A DNA stretch of 64,000 nucleotides from assembly GCA_963709325.1 (NCBI GenBank), contig CAVPVV010000001.1, positions 62,001-126,000 on the forward strand. The letters are read 5' to 3'. Below the pieces are notes generated by a model. It was not told the DNA's origin and made no database searches. It saw only the letters and a list, made by a program, of their open reading frames with translations. This DNA is from VFZN01 sp963709325. GTDB lineage: Bacteria; Acidobacteriota; Vicinamibacteria; Vicinamibacterales; UBA2999. The first letter of the stretch is position 1; each line of letters opens with the position of its first letter. The position numbers were made by a program, and so were the translations under genes. This document shows, piece by piece, positions 18,339 through 27,561 of the stretch.

Positions 18339-18689
18339 ATGCCGGCTCCTCCGATCGATCGATTGCCGCTCAGCGTGCCGGCATTCCACATCCTCCTGTC
18401 GCTGGTCGGCCAGGACCTCCACGGCTACGCGATCATCAAGGACATCGAGACGCGCACAGAGGGCGAAGTGCGCCTCACCGCGAGCACGCTGTACGGCGCG
18501 ATCGCGAGGATGCTCGACGCCGGGTTGCTCGAGGAGCGGGACGCTGATGGCGAGAGCCCGCGGCGCCGCACCTACCGACTCACTCGTGCCGGCCGCCGGC
18601 TCCTCGAGCGCGAAGCCGAGCGGCTGGCGCGAGCGGCGGAGTGGGCTGCGGCCAAGCGCCTGCTGCCCCAGGCGAGGGGGGCGCGATGA
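18339..18689 (+). CDS. PadR-family transcriptional regulator
   Basis: 116 residues: a winged helix typical of PadR (LPLSVPAFHILLSLVGQDLHGYAIIKDIE, ASTLYGAIARMLDAGLLEER, RRRTYRLTRAGRRLLEREAERL) plus a short C-terminal dimerisation helix. The ATG at 18339 is placed 8 bases after a perfect inverted repeat. The last codons overlap the permease gene as ATGA, so the two are translationally coupled. In Acidobacteria, PadR genes directly upstream of ADOP permeases are a recurrent arrangement; the ligand is not known. Confidence 0.9.
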   Translation: MPAPPIDRLPLSVPAFHILLSLVGQDLHGYAIIKDIETRTEGEVRLTASTLYGAIARMLDAGLLEERDADGESPRRRTYRLTRAGRRLLEREAERLARAAEWAAAKRLLPQARGAR

Positions 18690-21349
18690 TCAACCGCTGG
18701 TTGCGCCATCTCGTGTTCTCGGTCGCGGGTCGGCTACCGCCGTCTCGCCGCGCGTATCTGGGCGACGACCTCACGGCCACCATCGGCGCCCTGGCCGACG
18801 ACGCGCGTGCGACGGGCGGGGCGGCCGGCGAACGCGCCTATCTCTGTCGCGAGTTGGTTGAGGTCCTTCGCAACGCATGGGTGGCGGGACACGAGCGCGA
18901 TGTGGCTCGAGATGGGCCAGCGCGCCGGCTGCTCGACGCGTGTCGAGACGACGTGCGGGCGAGCTTGCGTCAGTGGCGCAGACGTCCGGCCGCCGCTGCC
19001 GGCGTGGTCGGAACGCTCGGTATGGCGGTGGCAGCTGTTGTCACGACGTTCGGGCTGCTGACGGCGGTGCTGTGGCGGCCGCTACCGTTCCCGCACGATG
19101 AGCGACTCGTCTTCGTCTGGGAATCCGCGTCGGATGAGCGCGGCCCTTTCCGCGCCACCAGCGCCCGCTTCAGCGACTGGGAACGGGGGATAGGCGCCTT
19201 CGAGCGTGTGGCGGCGTTCGGGGCGGCCGGCTTCTCCCTCGACTCGCGCGATGGATCCGTGCCCGTCAGGGGCGTACGAGTCACCGCTTCCTACTTCGAG
19301 ACGCTTGGCGTGCGCCCACTGTTCGGACGCGTTTTCGACGAGCGGGACGAAGCGCCCGGCGCGCCACGCGTGGTTCTCCTGTCCCGGGCGATGTGGCAAG
19401 GGCGATTCGGCGGCGCACCGGATATCGTCGGGCGGGACGTGCGGCTTGGCGGCGAGCCGTACACGGTAGTCGGCATCATGCCGGACCTCGTCACGCCCGG
19501 CTGGCCTTCGAATCCGGCGCGCGTTGCCGTCGAAGCGGAGCTGCGGGAGTTCTGGATCCCGATCGCCCGTACGCTGGAGTTTGCAGTTGGGACGCGCGCC
19601 CACGTGTTCGGCGTCGTGGGGCGGCTGCGGCCCGACGCGACCGCGGCGCAGGCCGATGCCGAGTTGAACGCCTTGAGGCGCGCCGGGGATGAGGATCGCC
19701 ACCACGGAGTGACGGTGTCGTTCCGCGAGCAGTTCGTGCGCGACGTGCGCGCTCCGCTGCTGGTGTTGTTCGCCGCTTCGCTCGCCGTGCTCCTCGTCGC
19801 GGGCGCGAACCTCGCGGCACTGCAGGTGTCGCGGTTCGAGCAGCGCCGCAGCGAACTGGCCACACGGGCCGCTCTCGGCGCCGGCCGGGTCAGGCTGGCC
19901 GGGTTGCTCTTCGTGGACGCGGGGCTGCTGTCCGTCGCTGGCGGCGTGGCCGGCGTGCGGCTGTCGTCGCTCGCGCTGGCATGGATTCCGACGCGGCTGC
20001 CTGCATCAGTGCCGTTCCTGACGGCGCCTGCGCTCGACCTAGAGGCCGCGGTGTTTGCGTTCCTGGCCGGCCTCGCCGTGACCGTGGCCATCTCGGCGTG
20101 GCCCGCGCTCCGCCTGCGCACGCTGTCAGCCACCCCGCGAGGCATCTCCCTTCCCGCCAGGGCGCGCGTCTACCGCGGACTGGTTGCGGCCCAGGTCGCA
20201 ATTGGCGTCGCGCTCGCGGTGCCGGCTGCTCTCCTTGGTGAATCACTCTCCGCGCTGCGGACTCGGGACCCCGGCTTTACCGTCGAGGGCGTTCTCGTCG
20301 TGGACGTCTCGATTGGCAGTCACGCTGCCGCGCCTCTCGGCCGAACAGCCCGGTTCGAACGCGACGTCACCGACACGATCTCGGCGGCGCCCGGGGTGGC
20401 GGGGGTGGCGCTTGCCTACGATCATCCGCTCGAGTCGAACTGGACGCAGGTCATCGCGATGCAGGGCGAGGTGCCTGCGGATCCGTGGTTCGAAGGCGAC
20501 GCGCACCTCCGGATCGTGAGCCCCGGCTATTTCGAGGCGCTCGGAGTGCGTGTCCTCGATGGGCGTTCGTTCGAGGAAAGGGAGGGCAGCGATGCGCCGG
20601 GCGTGGCGCTGGTCAACGAGGCGTTCGCCGCCGTTCACGGCGGCCGCGTGCTCGGCCGCCGCTTCCGCGACACTGCTGCAGTGACCGCATGGGGACCGGT
20701 AGTGCCCGGCGAGTACGAGATCGTGGGAGTGGTGGCGAACGAGCGATTCCGCGGCGTCGATCTTCCGTCGGCGCCCGCCGTTTATCTGAGCACGCGCCAG
20801 TTCCCGCAGACGAGTGCGACGCTGCTGGTGGCAGCCGCCAATGACGGCGCGGACCTCCCGTCACGCATTCGCGGCCTGATAAGAGGCGTGGAGCCGGCGG
20901 CCACCATCGGTCAAGTGCGGTCACTCTCAGACATTCTGTCCGAGCAACTTGTATCCCGCCGCGTTACCTCAGGCGTGACCAGCGTGTTCGCCGTTGCCGC
21001 AATCGGACTGGCTTTGCTCGGTCTCTACGGATTGATGGCGGTGATCGTCGCGGGCCGGACGCGCGACGTCGGCGTCAGGCTTGCGCTTGGTGCCTCACCG
21101 GTAACCATTGCGCGGACGATCGTGGTGGAGAGCGTCGGTGCAGCCATGGCCGGCATCGTGGCCGGCATCGCTTTGACGGCGGTGCTCGGAGGGTTTCTCG
21201 AGCACCTGCTGGTGGACGTGTCGGCACGCGACCCTTGGACGGTAATGGTGGTCGCTGGCACGGTCCTGGCCGGCGCCCTGCTCGCCGCCGCTGGTCCGGC
21301 GCGTCGCGCTGCGCGCGTCGATCCCGTCGTCGCGCTTCGCAGCGAATAG
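18686..21349 (+). CDS. ADOP-type FtsX-like ABC transporter permease
   Basis: 887 residues from the ATG at 18686, which overlaps the PadR stop. It has two MacB-PCD/FtsX modules in tandem, each with periplasmic loops and four-helix FtsX segments. An N-terminal cytoplasmic segment (SRRAYLGDDLTA, DDVRASLRQWRRRPAAA) is characteristic of the Acidobacterial duplicated orphan permeases. Conserved pieces include RPLPFPHDERLVFVWE, SVTASYFETLGVRPLFGR-type text, RDVGVRLALGA, and the closing PARRAARVDPVVALRSE. No ATPase gene is adjacent, hence orphan. The substrate is unknown; relatives act in macrolide or lipoprotein export. The 43-bp repeat begins on the last base of its stop codon. Confidence 0.9.
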   Translation: MINRWLRHLVFSVAGRLPPSRRAYLGDDLTATIGALADDARATGGAAGERAYLCRELVEVLRNAWVAGHERDVARDGPARRLLDACRDDVRASLRQWRRRPAAAAGVVGTLGMAVAAVVTTFGLLTAVLWRPLPFPHDERLVFVWESASDERGPFRATSARFSDWERGIGAFERVAAFGAAGFSLDSRDGSVPVRGVRVTASYFETLGVRPLFGRVFDERDEAPGAPRVVLLSRAMWQGRFGGAPDIVGRDVRLGGEPYTVVGIMPDLVTPGWPSNPARVAVEAELREFWIPIARTLEFAVGTRAHVFGVVGRLRPDATAAQADAELNALRRAGDEDRHHGVTVSFREQFVRDVRAPLLVLFAASLAVLLVAGANLAALQVSRFEQRRSELATRAALGAGRVRLAGLLFVDAGLLSVAGGVAGVRLSSLALAWIPTRLPASVPFLTAPALDLEAAVFAFLAGLAVTVAISAWPALRLRTLSATPRGISLPARARVYRGLVAAQVAIGVALAVPAALLGESLSALRTRDPGFTVEGVLVVDVSIGSHAAAPLGRTARFERDVTDTISAAPGVAGVALAYDHPLESNWTQVIAMQGEVPADPWFEGDAHLRIVSPGYFEALGVRVLDGRSFEEREGSDAPGVALVNEAFAAVHGGRVLGRRFRDTAAVTAWGPVVPGEYEIVGVVANERFRGVDLPSAPAVYLSTRQFPQTSATLLVAAANDGADLPSRIRGLIRGVEPAATIGQVRSLSDILSEQLVSRRVTSGVTSVFAVAAIGLALLGLYGLMAVIVAGRTRDVGVRLALGASPVTIARTIVVESVGAAMAGIVAGIALTAVLGGFLEHLLVDVSARDPWTVMVVAGTVLAGALLAAAGPARRAARVDPVVALRSE

Positions 21350-21391
21350 GGGACGGTCCCCCGCTGCGACTCGACTCAGGGGACTGTCCCC
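21349..21391. repeat. 43-bp composite palindrome, copy 1
   Basis: Two short palindromes of the form GGGGACNGTCCCC (21349-21361 and 21379-21391) are spaced 30 bases start to start. A second copy at 26649-26691 is nearly identical when reverse-complemented. It sits exactly between the ADOP stop codon and the recQ start. There is no T tract, so it is not a classical terminator. Confidence 0.75.
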
Positions 21392-21417
21392 TGTGTCAAT
21401 ATGTAAACCCGACCTCG

Positions 21418-23283
21418 ATGTCTTCGCCCGTCGTTTTCACCGATAACCTCGCTTCCGTGCTCGAGCGCTACTGGGGCTACACGTCGTTCCGTCCCCTCCA
21501 GCGCGAGGCGATGGACGCCGTCGTCGCCGGGCGCGACTCGCTGCTCGTCCTGCCGACTGGCGGCGGCAAGTCGCTCTGCTTCCAGGCGCCCGCGCTCGTT
21601 CGCAACGGCCTGGCGCTCGTCATCTCGCCGCTGATCTCGCTGATGAAGGATCAGGTGGACACGCTGGTCACCAATGGCGTGCCGGCCGCGTATCTCAACA
21701 GCGCGATGAGCAGCGATGACCGCTCGCAGGTGATGGCCGGTCTGCGAGAGGGCCGCTATCGACTTCTATATGTTGCCCCGGAGCGCATCGCCGGCGAGGG
21801 CGGCGGCTGGATGAACTGGCTGCAGGCGACCTGCGCGCTCAGCTTCGTCGCGATCGACGAAGCTCATTGCATCAGCCACTGGGGCCACGACTTCCGCCCG
21901 GAGTATCGACAACTCGGCGCCCTTCGCGCGGCATTGCCTCGAGTCGGTTTCCACGCCTTCACCGCCACCGCCACGGCGCGGGTCCGCCAGGACATCGTCC
22001 AGCAACTCGGCCTCCACGATTCGGTGACGCTGGTCGGATCGTTCGATCGGCCGAACCTGCTGTTCCGGGTGCAGCCGCGCAACTCGCTCAAGACGCAGAT
22101 CCTGCAGGTGCTGTCGCGGCACCAGGGCGACGCTGGCATCATCTATTGCCCGACGCGCCGCGAGGTGGACGACCTCGCCGGCTGGCTGGTCGAGGAAGGC
22201 TTCCGCGCCCGTCCCTATCACGCCGGGCACGACGATGAGACGCGGCACGCCAACCAGGATGCGTTCCTGAACGAGTCGATCGACATCGTCGTCGCGACCG
22301 TCGCGTTCGGCATGGGCATCGATCGATCCGACGTCCGATTCGTCGTCCACGCCGGCGCCCCGCAGTCGCTCGAACACTATCAGCAGGAAGCCGGGCGGGC
22401 CGGCCGCGACGGGCTCGAAGCGGAGTGCGTGCTGATCGTTTCGGCCGCCGACTTCCTGCGCTGGCGCGAGATCCTGAACAAGAACGGCGAGCTGACCGAG
22501 GCACGGCAGGCGCTGCTCCGCGACATGGAGCGCTACGCTGCCAGCGTCGGGTGCCGGCACCAGCGGCTGGTCAGCTACTTCGGCGAGACCTTCATGAAGG
22601 GCGACTGCGGCGCGTGCGACTTTTGCCTGGGAGAGCTCGAGGCGGCGGCGGATCCGGTCACTCTCGCGCGCAAGATCCTGTCGGCGGTGGCGCGGGTCGG
22701 GCAACGTTTCGGGGCCGCCCACGTGACCAGCGTGCTCCGCGGCCACGCCAGCGACGCTGTGTCGCTCCGGGGTCACGACTCGCTTTCGGTGTTCGGCCTG
22801 CTGAAAGAACAGTCGATCGACGAGACTCGCGGCTACATCGATCAGCTCATCGCGCACGAGCTGTTGCAGCAGAGTGGTGAGCAGTACCCGGTATTGCAGC
22901 TGACCGCGTCCGGCGCCGCGCTGTTGCGCGACCCGGCTGGGGCGCCGACGCTGACGCTGGCGCGTCAGCGCAAGCCGCAAAAGGGCCGCGGCCCGGCCCG
23001 ATCGCGAGCCGATGCCGAGTCATGGGAGGGCGTGGATCGCGCGCTCTTCGAAGAGCTCCGCGGGCTGCGGCTCCGCATCGCCCGCGATCGCGGCGTGCCG
23101 CCGTACGTCATCTTCCACGACACCACGCTGCGCGAACTCGCCAGGCTGAAGCCGATGAGTATCGAGGCGCTGCGGCACGTTTACGGCGTCGGCGCCCGCA
23201 AAGCCGAGGATCTCGGGGATGCGGTGATCGAATTGATCCGGGGCGGCGCGCCGGACGCGGGTGCGGAACAGGGCACCCGCTAG
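21418..23283 (+). CDS. recQ: RecQ-like ATP-dependent DNA helicase
   Basis: 621 residues from the ATG at 21418, chosen because the family N-terminus (LERYWGYTSFRPLQREAM) follows directly. Walker A is LPTGGGKS at about 44 and the DEAH box is in AIDEAHCISHWGHDFRPEY at about 147. The helicase C-domain has GMGIDRSDVRFVVHAG and QQEAGRAGRDG. The zinc-binding RecQ-Ct contains CGACDFC, followed by a winged helix and a C-terminal HRDC domain (FHDTTLRELARLKPMSIEAL). It unwinds DNA 3'-5' in recombination and replication restart. The stop overlaps the stop of the convergent kinase gene. Confidence 0.93.
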   Translation: MSSPVVFTDNLASVLERYWGYTSFRPLQREAMDAVVAGRDSLLVLPTGGGKSLCFQAPALVRNGLALVISPLISLMKDQVDTLVTNGVPAAYLNSAMSSDDRSQVMAGLREGRYRLLYVAPERIAGEGGGWMNWLQATCALSFVAIDEAHCISHWGHDFRPEYRQLGALRAALPRVGFHAFTATATARVRQDIVQQLGLHDSVTLVGSFDRPNLLFRVQPRNSLKTQILQVLSRHQGDAGIIYCPTRREVDDLAGWLVEEGFRARPYHAGHDDETRHANQDAFLNESIDIVVATVAFGMGIDRSDVRFVVHAGAPQSLEHYQQEAGRAGRDGLEAECVLIVSAADFLRWREILNKNGELTEARQALLRDMERYAASVGCRHQRLVSYFGETFMKGDCGACDFCLGELEAAADPVTLARKILSAVARVGQRFGAAHVTSVLRGHASDAVSLRGHDSLSVFGLLKEQSIDETRGYIDQLIAHELLQQSGEQYPVLQLTASGAALLRDPAGAPTLTLARQRKPQKGRGPARSRADAESWEGVDRALFEELRGLRLRIARDRGVPPYVIFHDTTLRELARLKPMSIEALRHVYGVGARKAEDLGDAVIELIRGGAPDAGAEQGTR

Positions 23284-25865
23284 TGCCGTTCCGCCTCAGC
23301 GCTTCGAGCTGAAGTGGTCAGCGCGTCCAACCGCGACAGTTCCCGGACGCTGGTTGGATCCGCGACGCTCCGCGCCACCACCTCGCGCCAGACCGCGGCA
23401 CTCTCGGCCAGCCGCATCGACTGAGGGTCACCGCCTCGAGCGACCGCGGCCCGAGCCACTCCTTCTGACGCTACGGCCACCTGCTTCCGCACCTGGGTGA
23501 AGCTGGGGGCGACGGCGAGCGTGCGCATGCCGACGGTGCGTGCTTCCGCGAAGAGCGCCGCGGCCTCCTCGGGCCTGGCTGGCGTCACCGTCAACAGGAG
23601 ATCGGCGACGCTATTGAGGCTGCGGGTCAGCTCCCACGGGACGAAGATGAAACCGGCATGCCGCTCGGCGCGCTCGCGCCGGACGGCCAGCGCGCGGCGA
23701 TGCAGATCCAGCGAATCCTTGATGCGCCCTTCGGCTCGCCGGGCATCGCCGAGCCGCAGCCACGCGTAGGCGAGATCGGCGTGGTACTGCACGTTGGCCG
23801 GGTCGGTGGCGACGAGCGGCTCCAGCATCGAGACCGCCGCCTCCGCCTCGGTCGCCGCTGCATCGATGCGCTTGAGCGCCAGCAACACCGGTGTCTTGCG
23901 CGAGCGCACCTCCGCCAGGCCCCGCTGCAGCATCTGGTTTTCGTCGGCGCCGGCGATGGCCGTTTCGAGCAGGACGTGCGCCCGTTCGAGCTGCGCGAGC
24001 GCGGCCTCGTAGTCGCCCCGCTGCTCGAGCGCGAGCGCCAGCTGCGCGATCGCCCGGGCGAGGCTCGCTTCGTCCGGCCACGATGGCGCCCCGAGCGCGC
24101 GCAGCCGCTCCCGCGTCTCGATTTGCCGCGTTGCCATCGCGACGTGGCGAGGGACGTCGTTGGTGAGGTGCGCAACGGTGGCGAGGCCGTGGTAGGCGTC
24201 GGCCAGCAGGCGCAGCGCTTTCGGATCGCTGGCATTGCGGGCGAGCAGCCGGTTGGCCGCGTCAACCGCCTCCGCGAACTCCGGCGCGCCAGCGATCGGG
24301 TCGACCGAGAGCTGCGCGATGCTGATGAGCGCCTCGATCCGCGCGCGCTCGAGCTCGCGAGTGGGCGCGATCGAACTGATCGCGATCGCCTTGCGGAAGC
24401 TCGCGACCGCCCCAGCCGCGTCGCCGAGGTTGGGCAGGAACGCGCCGCCCTGCACTTTGCCAATGCCGATGTATGCCGCTGCCAGCTCCTCGCGAAGGCC
24501 TGCGTCAGCGCTGCCCTCGGCGAACAATCGATCCAGGTAGCGAAGCGCGGTTTCGACGACGAGCTTTCGTGCCGCGGTTGTTCCGGCGATCGGGGCCAGC
24601 GCGTCGTTGACGTCGAATACCACCGTGTGGGCGAATGCGCGAAGATCGTTGAACCGCTGTTCGGCCAACCGGGCCTGCCACATGCTCAGGATCGCGGTGC
24701 CGAAGAGGCCCGCAGCGAGAATGGCGACCACGATCGCCGCGAGACGATGACGTCCGATCGATTTGCGGAGCCAGTAAGTGAAACTGTCGGGGCGCGCCAG
24801 GACCGGATACCCGGTGCGAAAGCGCTCGAGATCGCCGGCCATCTGCTCGACCGACGCATAACGCCGCGCCGGGTCCTTGGCCAGCGCCTTCGTCAACACC
24901 GTGTCGATGTCCCCGCTCAGCTGCCGCGCCACCTGCGGCGCCAGGCCCGGCGTCAGGCTTGCCCGTTGCGGCTCCGCTGTCAGGACGGCGCTAACCAGTT
25001 CATCGAGACGCGTCGTACGCAACGCGTACGGGCTGCTGCCGGTCAACACGACCTGGGCGAGCACACCCAACGAGTAAACATCTGACGCCGTCGTCAGTGC
25101 TTCCCCCTGCAACTGCTCAGGGCTCGAATATGCCGGCGTGGCCGGGCGATGACGCGTGATGGTCCCAAGCCGGCTGATCGGGCGGGCGATGCCGAAATCG
25201 AGCAGCTTCACCTGGCCGTCCCTCGTGACCAGGACGTTCTCCGGCTTGATGTCGCAGTGGATGATCAGGTGCCGATGCGCGTAGGCCACTCCCGCGCACA
25301 CCTGCAGCAGCAGCGCGATGCGATCGGTGACGCGGAGCCCGCGCTCCTCGCAGTGTCTGTCGATCGGCAGCCCTTCGACGTACTCCATCACCAGGTAGAG
25401 CAGGTGATCGTCGGTCGTGCCCGCGTCGAGCAGCCGGGCGATATTGGGGTGCTCGAGGCCCGCCAGGAAATCGCGTTCGCGGAGGAATCGGTCGCGCAGC
25501 GGCACGAAGCCGGACGACAGCAGCTTCACCGCGACACGCTTGGCGAACGAGCCGTCGCTCCGCTCCGCCAGGTAGACGGCGCCGGCGCCGCCGGTGCCGA
25601 GCAGGGTCAGGAGGCGGTAGGCCCCGACGCTACGTCCGGCGAGATCGGGAGGCTCGTCGTCCACCGGGAGGCTGGGCAGGAAGTCGCCGGGACGGTCGTG
25701 AGACTCCAGCAGGGAGGCGACTTCGGCTGCGACGAGCGGCTCGTGGAGGCGGAGCACCGACAGCAACGCCTCGCGCTGGGCGGCTGGCCGGCCCACGGCC
25801 TGCTCGAACAGGTCCGTGACCCGTGCCCAGGTGACCGGCGTCAGGGGATCATGGTCCCGGTGCAT
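23280..25865 (-). CDS. Membrane Ser/Thr protein kinase with TPR sensor domain
   Basis: 861 residues. A kinase domain spans about residues 83-350: glycine loop LGTGGAGAVYLA at 89-100, ATP lysine K114, catalytic loop IIHCDIKPEN with D205, and DFG at 223-225. The catalytic loop has HCD rather than HRD, so this is a non-RD kinase that may not need activation-loop phosphorylation. One membrane helix (about 375-395, LAAIVVAILAAGLFGTAIL) leads to a ~450-residue TPR-type helical repeat region that would be outside the membrane. The gene lies 84 bases after an ECF sigma-factor gene on the same strand, a pairing common in Acidobacteria in which the kinase is thought to control the sigma factor. Confidence 0.9.
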   Translation of the reverse strand: MHRDHDPLTPVTWARVTDLFEQAVGRPAAQREALLSVLRLHEPLVAAEVASLLESHDRPGDFLPSLPVDDEPPDLAGRSVGAYRLLTLLGTGGAGAVYLAERSDGSFAKRVAVKLLSSGFVPLRDRFLRERDFLAGLEHPNIARLLDAGTTDDHLLYLVMEYVEGLPIDRHCEERGLRVTDRIALLLQVCAGVAYAHRHLIIHCDIKPENVLVTRDGQVKLLDFGIARPISRLGTITRHRPATPAYSSPEQLQGEALTTASDVYSLGVLAQVVLTGSSPYALRTTRLDELVSAVLTAEPQRASLTPGLAPQVARQLSGDIDTVLTKALAKDPARRYASVEQMAGDLERFRTGYPVLARPDSFTYWLRKSIGRHRLAAIVVAILAAGLFGTAILSMWQARLAEQRFNDLRAFAHTVVFDVNDALAPIAGTTAARKLVVETALRYLDRLFAEGSADAGLREELAAAYIGIGKVQGGAFLPNLGDAAGAVASFRKAIAISSIAPTRELERARIEALISIAQLSVDPIAGAPEFAEAVDAANRLLARNASDPKALRLLADAYHGLATVAHLTNDVPRHVAMATRQIETRERLRALGAPSWPDEASLARAIAQLALALEQRGDYEAALAQLERAHVLLETAIAGADENQMLQRGLAEVRSRKTPVLLALKRIDAAATEAEAAVSMLEPLVATDPANVQYHADLAYAWLRLGDARRAEGRIKDSLDLHRRALAVRRERAERHAGFIFVPWELTRSLNSVADLLLTVTPARPEEAAALFAEARTVGMRTLAVAPSFTQVRKQVAVASEGVARAAVARGGDPQSMRLAESAAVWREVVARSVADPTSVRELSRLDALTTSARSAEAERH

Positions 25866-25949
25866 GCGCGCTCCTGCCTCGCGCGGCGGGCCTTCAGGGC
25901 CGCCGGCGCAGGGCTCGAGGCAAAATGCGACGTCGGCCGCCGAACGGGG

Positions 25950-26510
25950 TCATACATCGAGCTCGCGGCGCAGCCAGGCTCGGGCCACACTCCAATCGCG
26001 CTTGACGGTCTTGGGAGACACCGCGAGGACGGTGGCCGTCTCCTCGACCGTGAGGCCGCCGAAGTATCGCAACTCCACGACGCTCGCCTGGCGCGGATCG
26101 AGTGCCGCCAGCCTGTCGAGGGCGCGATCCAGGTCCTCCCAGCGTTCGAACTCGGCGTCCTCGGCGGGCAGGACGGACTCCGACCAGACCCGCTCGCGAT
26201 CCCCGCCGCGCTTGAGACGCCCCCGGCTGCGCGCGTGTTCGATCAGAATCTCGCGCATCACGTGCGCGGCGATGGCGACGAACCGGCGCCGGTCGTCCCA
26301 GGCGGCATCGCCGCGCGGAACCAACCGCAGGTAGACCTCGTGAACGAGCGCGGTCGCCTCGAGAGTGTGGCCCGGACGCTCCCGGGCCAGATAGTGGTGG
26401 GCGAGCCGGCGCAGTTCGGCATAGACGACGGGGAAGATGTCCCCGGCCGACAGGCTTCGCCCCTCGCGGTGATCGACGACCGGCAGACGTTCGGCGAGGT
26501 CGCTCGACAT
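25950..26510 (-). CDS. ECF-type RNA polymerase sigma factor (ECF_subfamily/TIGR02999-like)
   Basis: 186 residues. Region 2 reads VVYAELRRLAHHYLARERPGHTLEATALVHEVYLRL, with the distinctive HTLEATALVHEVYLRL of the TIGR02999 group. Region 4 reads LDPRQASVVELRYFGGLTVEETATVLAVSPKTVKRDW. I chose the ATG at 26510 because AAGGGGG precedes it; an in-frame ATG at 26534 would add eight residues. No anti-sigma factor is adjacent; the downstream TPR kinase probably supplies control. Target promoters are unknown. Confidence 0.88.
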   Translation of the reverse strand: MSSDLAERLPVVDHREGRSLSAGDIFPVVYAELRRLAHHYLARERPGHTLEATALVHEVYLRLVPRGDAAWDDRRRFVAIAAHVMREILIEHARSRGRLKRGGDRERVWSESVLPAEDAEFERWEDLDRALDRLAALDPRQASVVELRYFGGLTVEETATVLAVSPKTVKRDWSVARAWLRRELDV

Positions 26511-26648
26511 GGCCCCCTTACCTGTTCTGGACATTGCGTCCGAACAGACGGCCCGCGTCGTCTTATTCCGAGCGCGGGGGTGCCCGCACAGCCTACAGCA
26601 GAGCCTCGAGCCGCGCCACAGAAACCCACGCCATGATGCGGCGCAGGA

Positions 26649-26691
26649 GGGGACAGTCCCCTGAGTCGGGTCGACGCAGGGGACTGTCCCC
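26649..26691. repeat. 43-bp composite palindrome, copy 2 (inverted relative to copy 1)
   Basis: GGGGAC(A/T)GTCCCC palindromes at 26649-26661 and 26679-26691 have the same 30-base spacing as copy 1 at 21349-21391. Reverse-complementing this copy aligns it with copy 1 at nearly every base, including the GACTCAGG junction. It occupies the divergent intergenic region 26511-26733, which otherwise holds only the unmapped promoters of the sigma factor and the RraA-like gene. Confidence 0.75.
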
Positions 26692-26733
26692 CCTTTCGGA
26701 ACTCCTCTGGGCTGGCGGACATACACTTGGCCG

Positions 26734-27438
26734 ATGTCTGCTGCCGCCCCCTTTGTTGCTCTCGATGCGTTCGACTGGACCTCGTCCTGCCTCGCCGAGG
26801 CCTGCTTCAGCCTCGAACTGCCGGTCCGCCTGGGGCCGCCGGGGCTGACGGCGCTGATCCCGGCTGCCCGCATCGCAGGTCCCGTTGCGCCTGTGGTGCA
26901 CGCGGGCGAGGCTGATGTGCTCCTGGAAGCGATCGGCGCCGCTGCCTGGGGCGACGTGCTCGTGGTCGACAACAACGGACGGCTCGATGAGGGGTGCTTT
27001 GGTGAACTGATTGCCGCCGAAGCGCTGGCCTCGGGCCTGGGCGGCGTGATTATCGACGGCGCTCACCGCGACAGCACCGCGCTCCGGACGCTCGGCCTTC
27101 CCCTCTGGTCGCGTGGACGTTGCGTCGCCGGCCCTCGTGAATCGCGGCGTCGCCACTCCACCGCGCTTCAGGCGGCGACCTGCGGTCCGACCACGGTCAC
27201 CCGCGACGACGCGATCTTCGCCGACGAAGACGGCGTGGTGTTCGTAGCGCGCGCCGAGTGCGCCCGGGTGATCGAGCGCGCCCGGGCGATTGCGGTGCAC
27301 GCTCAGGCGCAGACGGCCCGGATCGAGAGCGGCGAGTCGCTGCGCGATCAGCTGCAGCTATCCACATTCCTCGAGCGCCGCGAATCGGACCCCGACTACA
27401 CCTTCCGCAAACATCTGCAGGGGCTGGCCAGACCCTGA
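26734..27438 (+). CDS. RraA-family protein (HMG/CHA aldolase-like)
   Basis: 234 residues with the RraA fold signature: a GELIAAEALASGLGGVIIDGAHRD segment, in which the Gly-Glu, Arg-equivalent and IDGxxRD motifs line the metal/oxaloacetate site, followed by LGLPLWSRG. Family members are either regulators of RNase E activity or class II pyruvate aldolases and oxaloacetate decarboxylases. The C-terminal extension of about 70 residues (ERRESDPDYTFRKHLQGLARP) is commonly seen in the metabolic members. No aromatic-degradation genes are adjacent, so the substrate is open. Confidence 0.8.
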   Translation: MSAAAPFVALDAFDWTSSCLAEACFSLELPVRLGPPGLTALIPAARIAGPVAPVVHAGEADVLLEAIGAAAWGDVLVVDNNGRLDEGCFGELIAAEALASGLGGVIIDGAHRDSTALRTLGLPLWSRGRCVAGPRESRRRHSTALQAATCGPTTVTRDDAIFADEDGVVFVARAECARVIERARAIAVHAQAQTARIESGESLRDQLQLSTFLERRESDPDYTFRKHLQGLARP

Positions 27439-27534
27439 GTCGATCAACATCGTTGGGACGAACCGCGCCCGACACGCCACGGATTGCTCGCCCGCGGTAC
27501 CGGCGCCATTGACGCGGGCCACTCCGGCAGGCTA

Positions 27535-27553
27535 TGTAGTAGTTCTACTTACA
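27535..27553. promoter_or_regulatory. Candidate PadR operator upstream of the second padR
   Basis: TGTA (27535-27538) and TACA (27550-27553) frame an inner dyad AGTAG-TT-CTACT (27538-27549), 9 bases before the padR ATG. The position matches the dyad before the first padR at 18312-18330, although the sequence differs. PadR sites commonly have TGT/ACA arms. Confidence 0.5.
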
Positions 27554-27561
27554 CGACGACC

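Noticed and set aside
20340..20370. GGTTCGAA-like word resembling a tRNA T-loop
   Set aside because: It lies inside the permease reading frame and no cloverleaf can be built around it.
21349..21391. GGGGACNGTCCCC palindromes considered as intrinsic terminators
   Set aside because: There is no T tract on either strand, and the paired 30-base spacing is repeated at the second locus.
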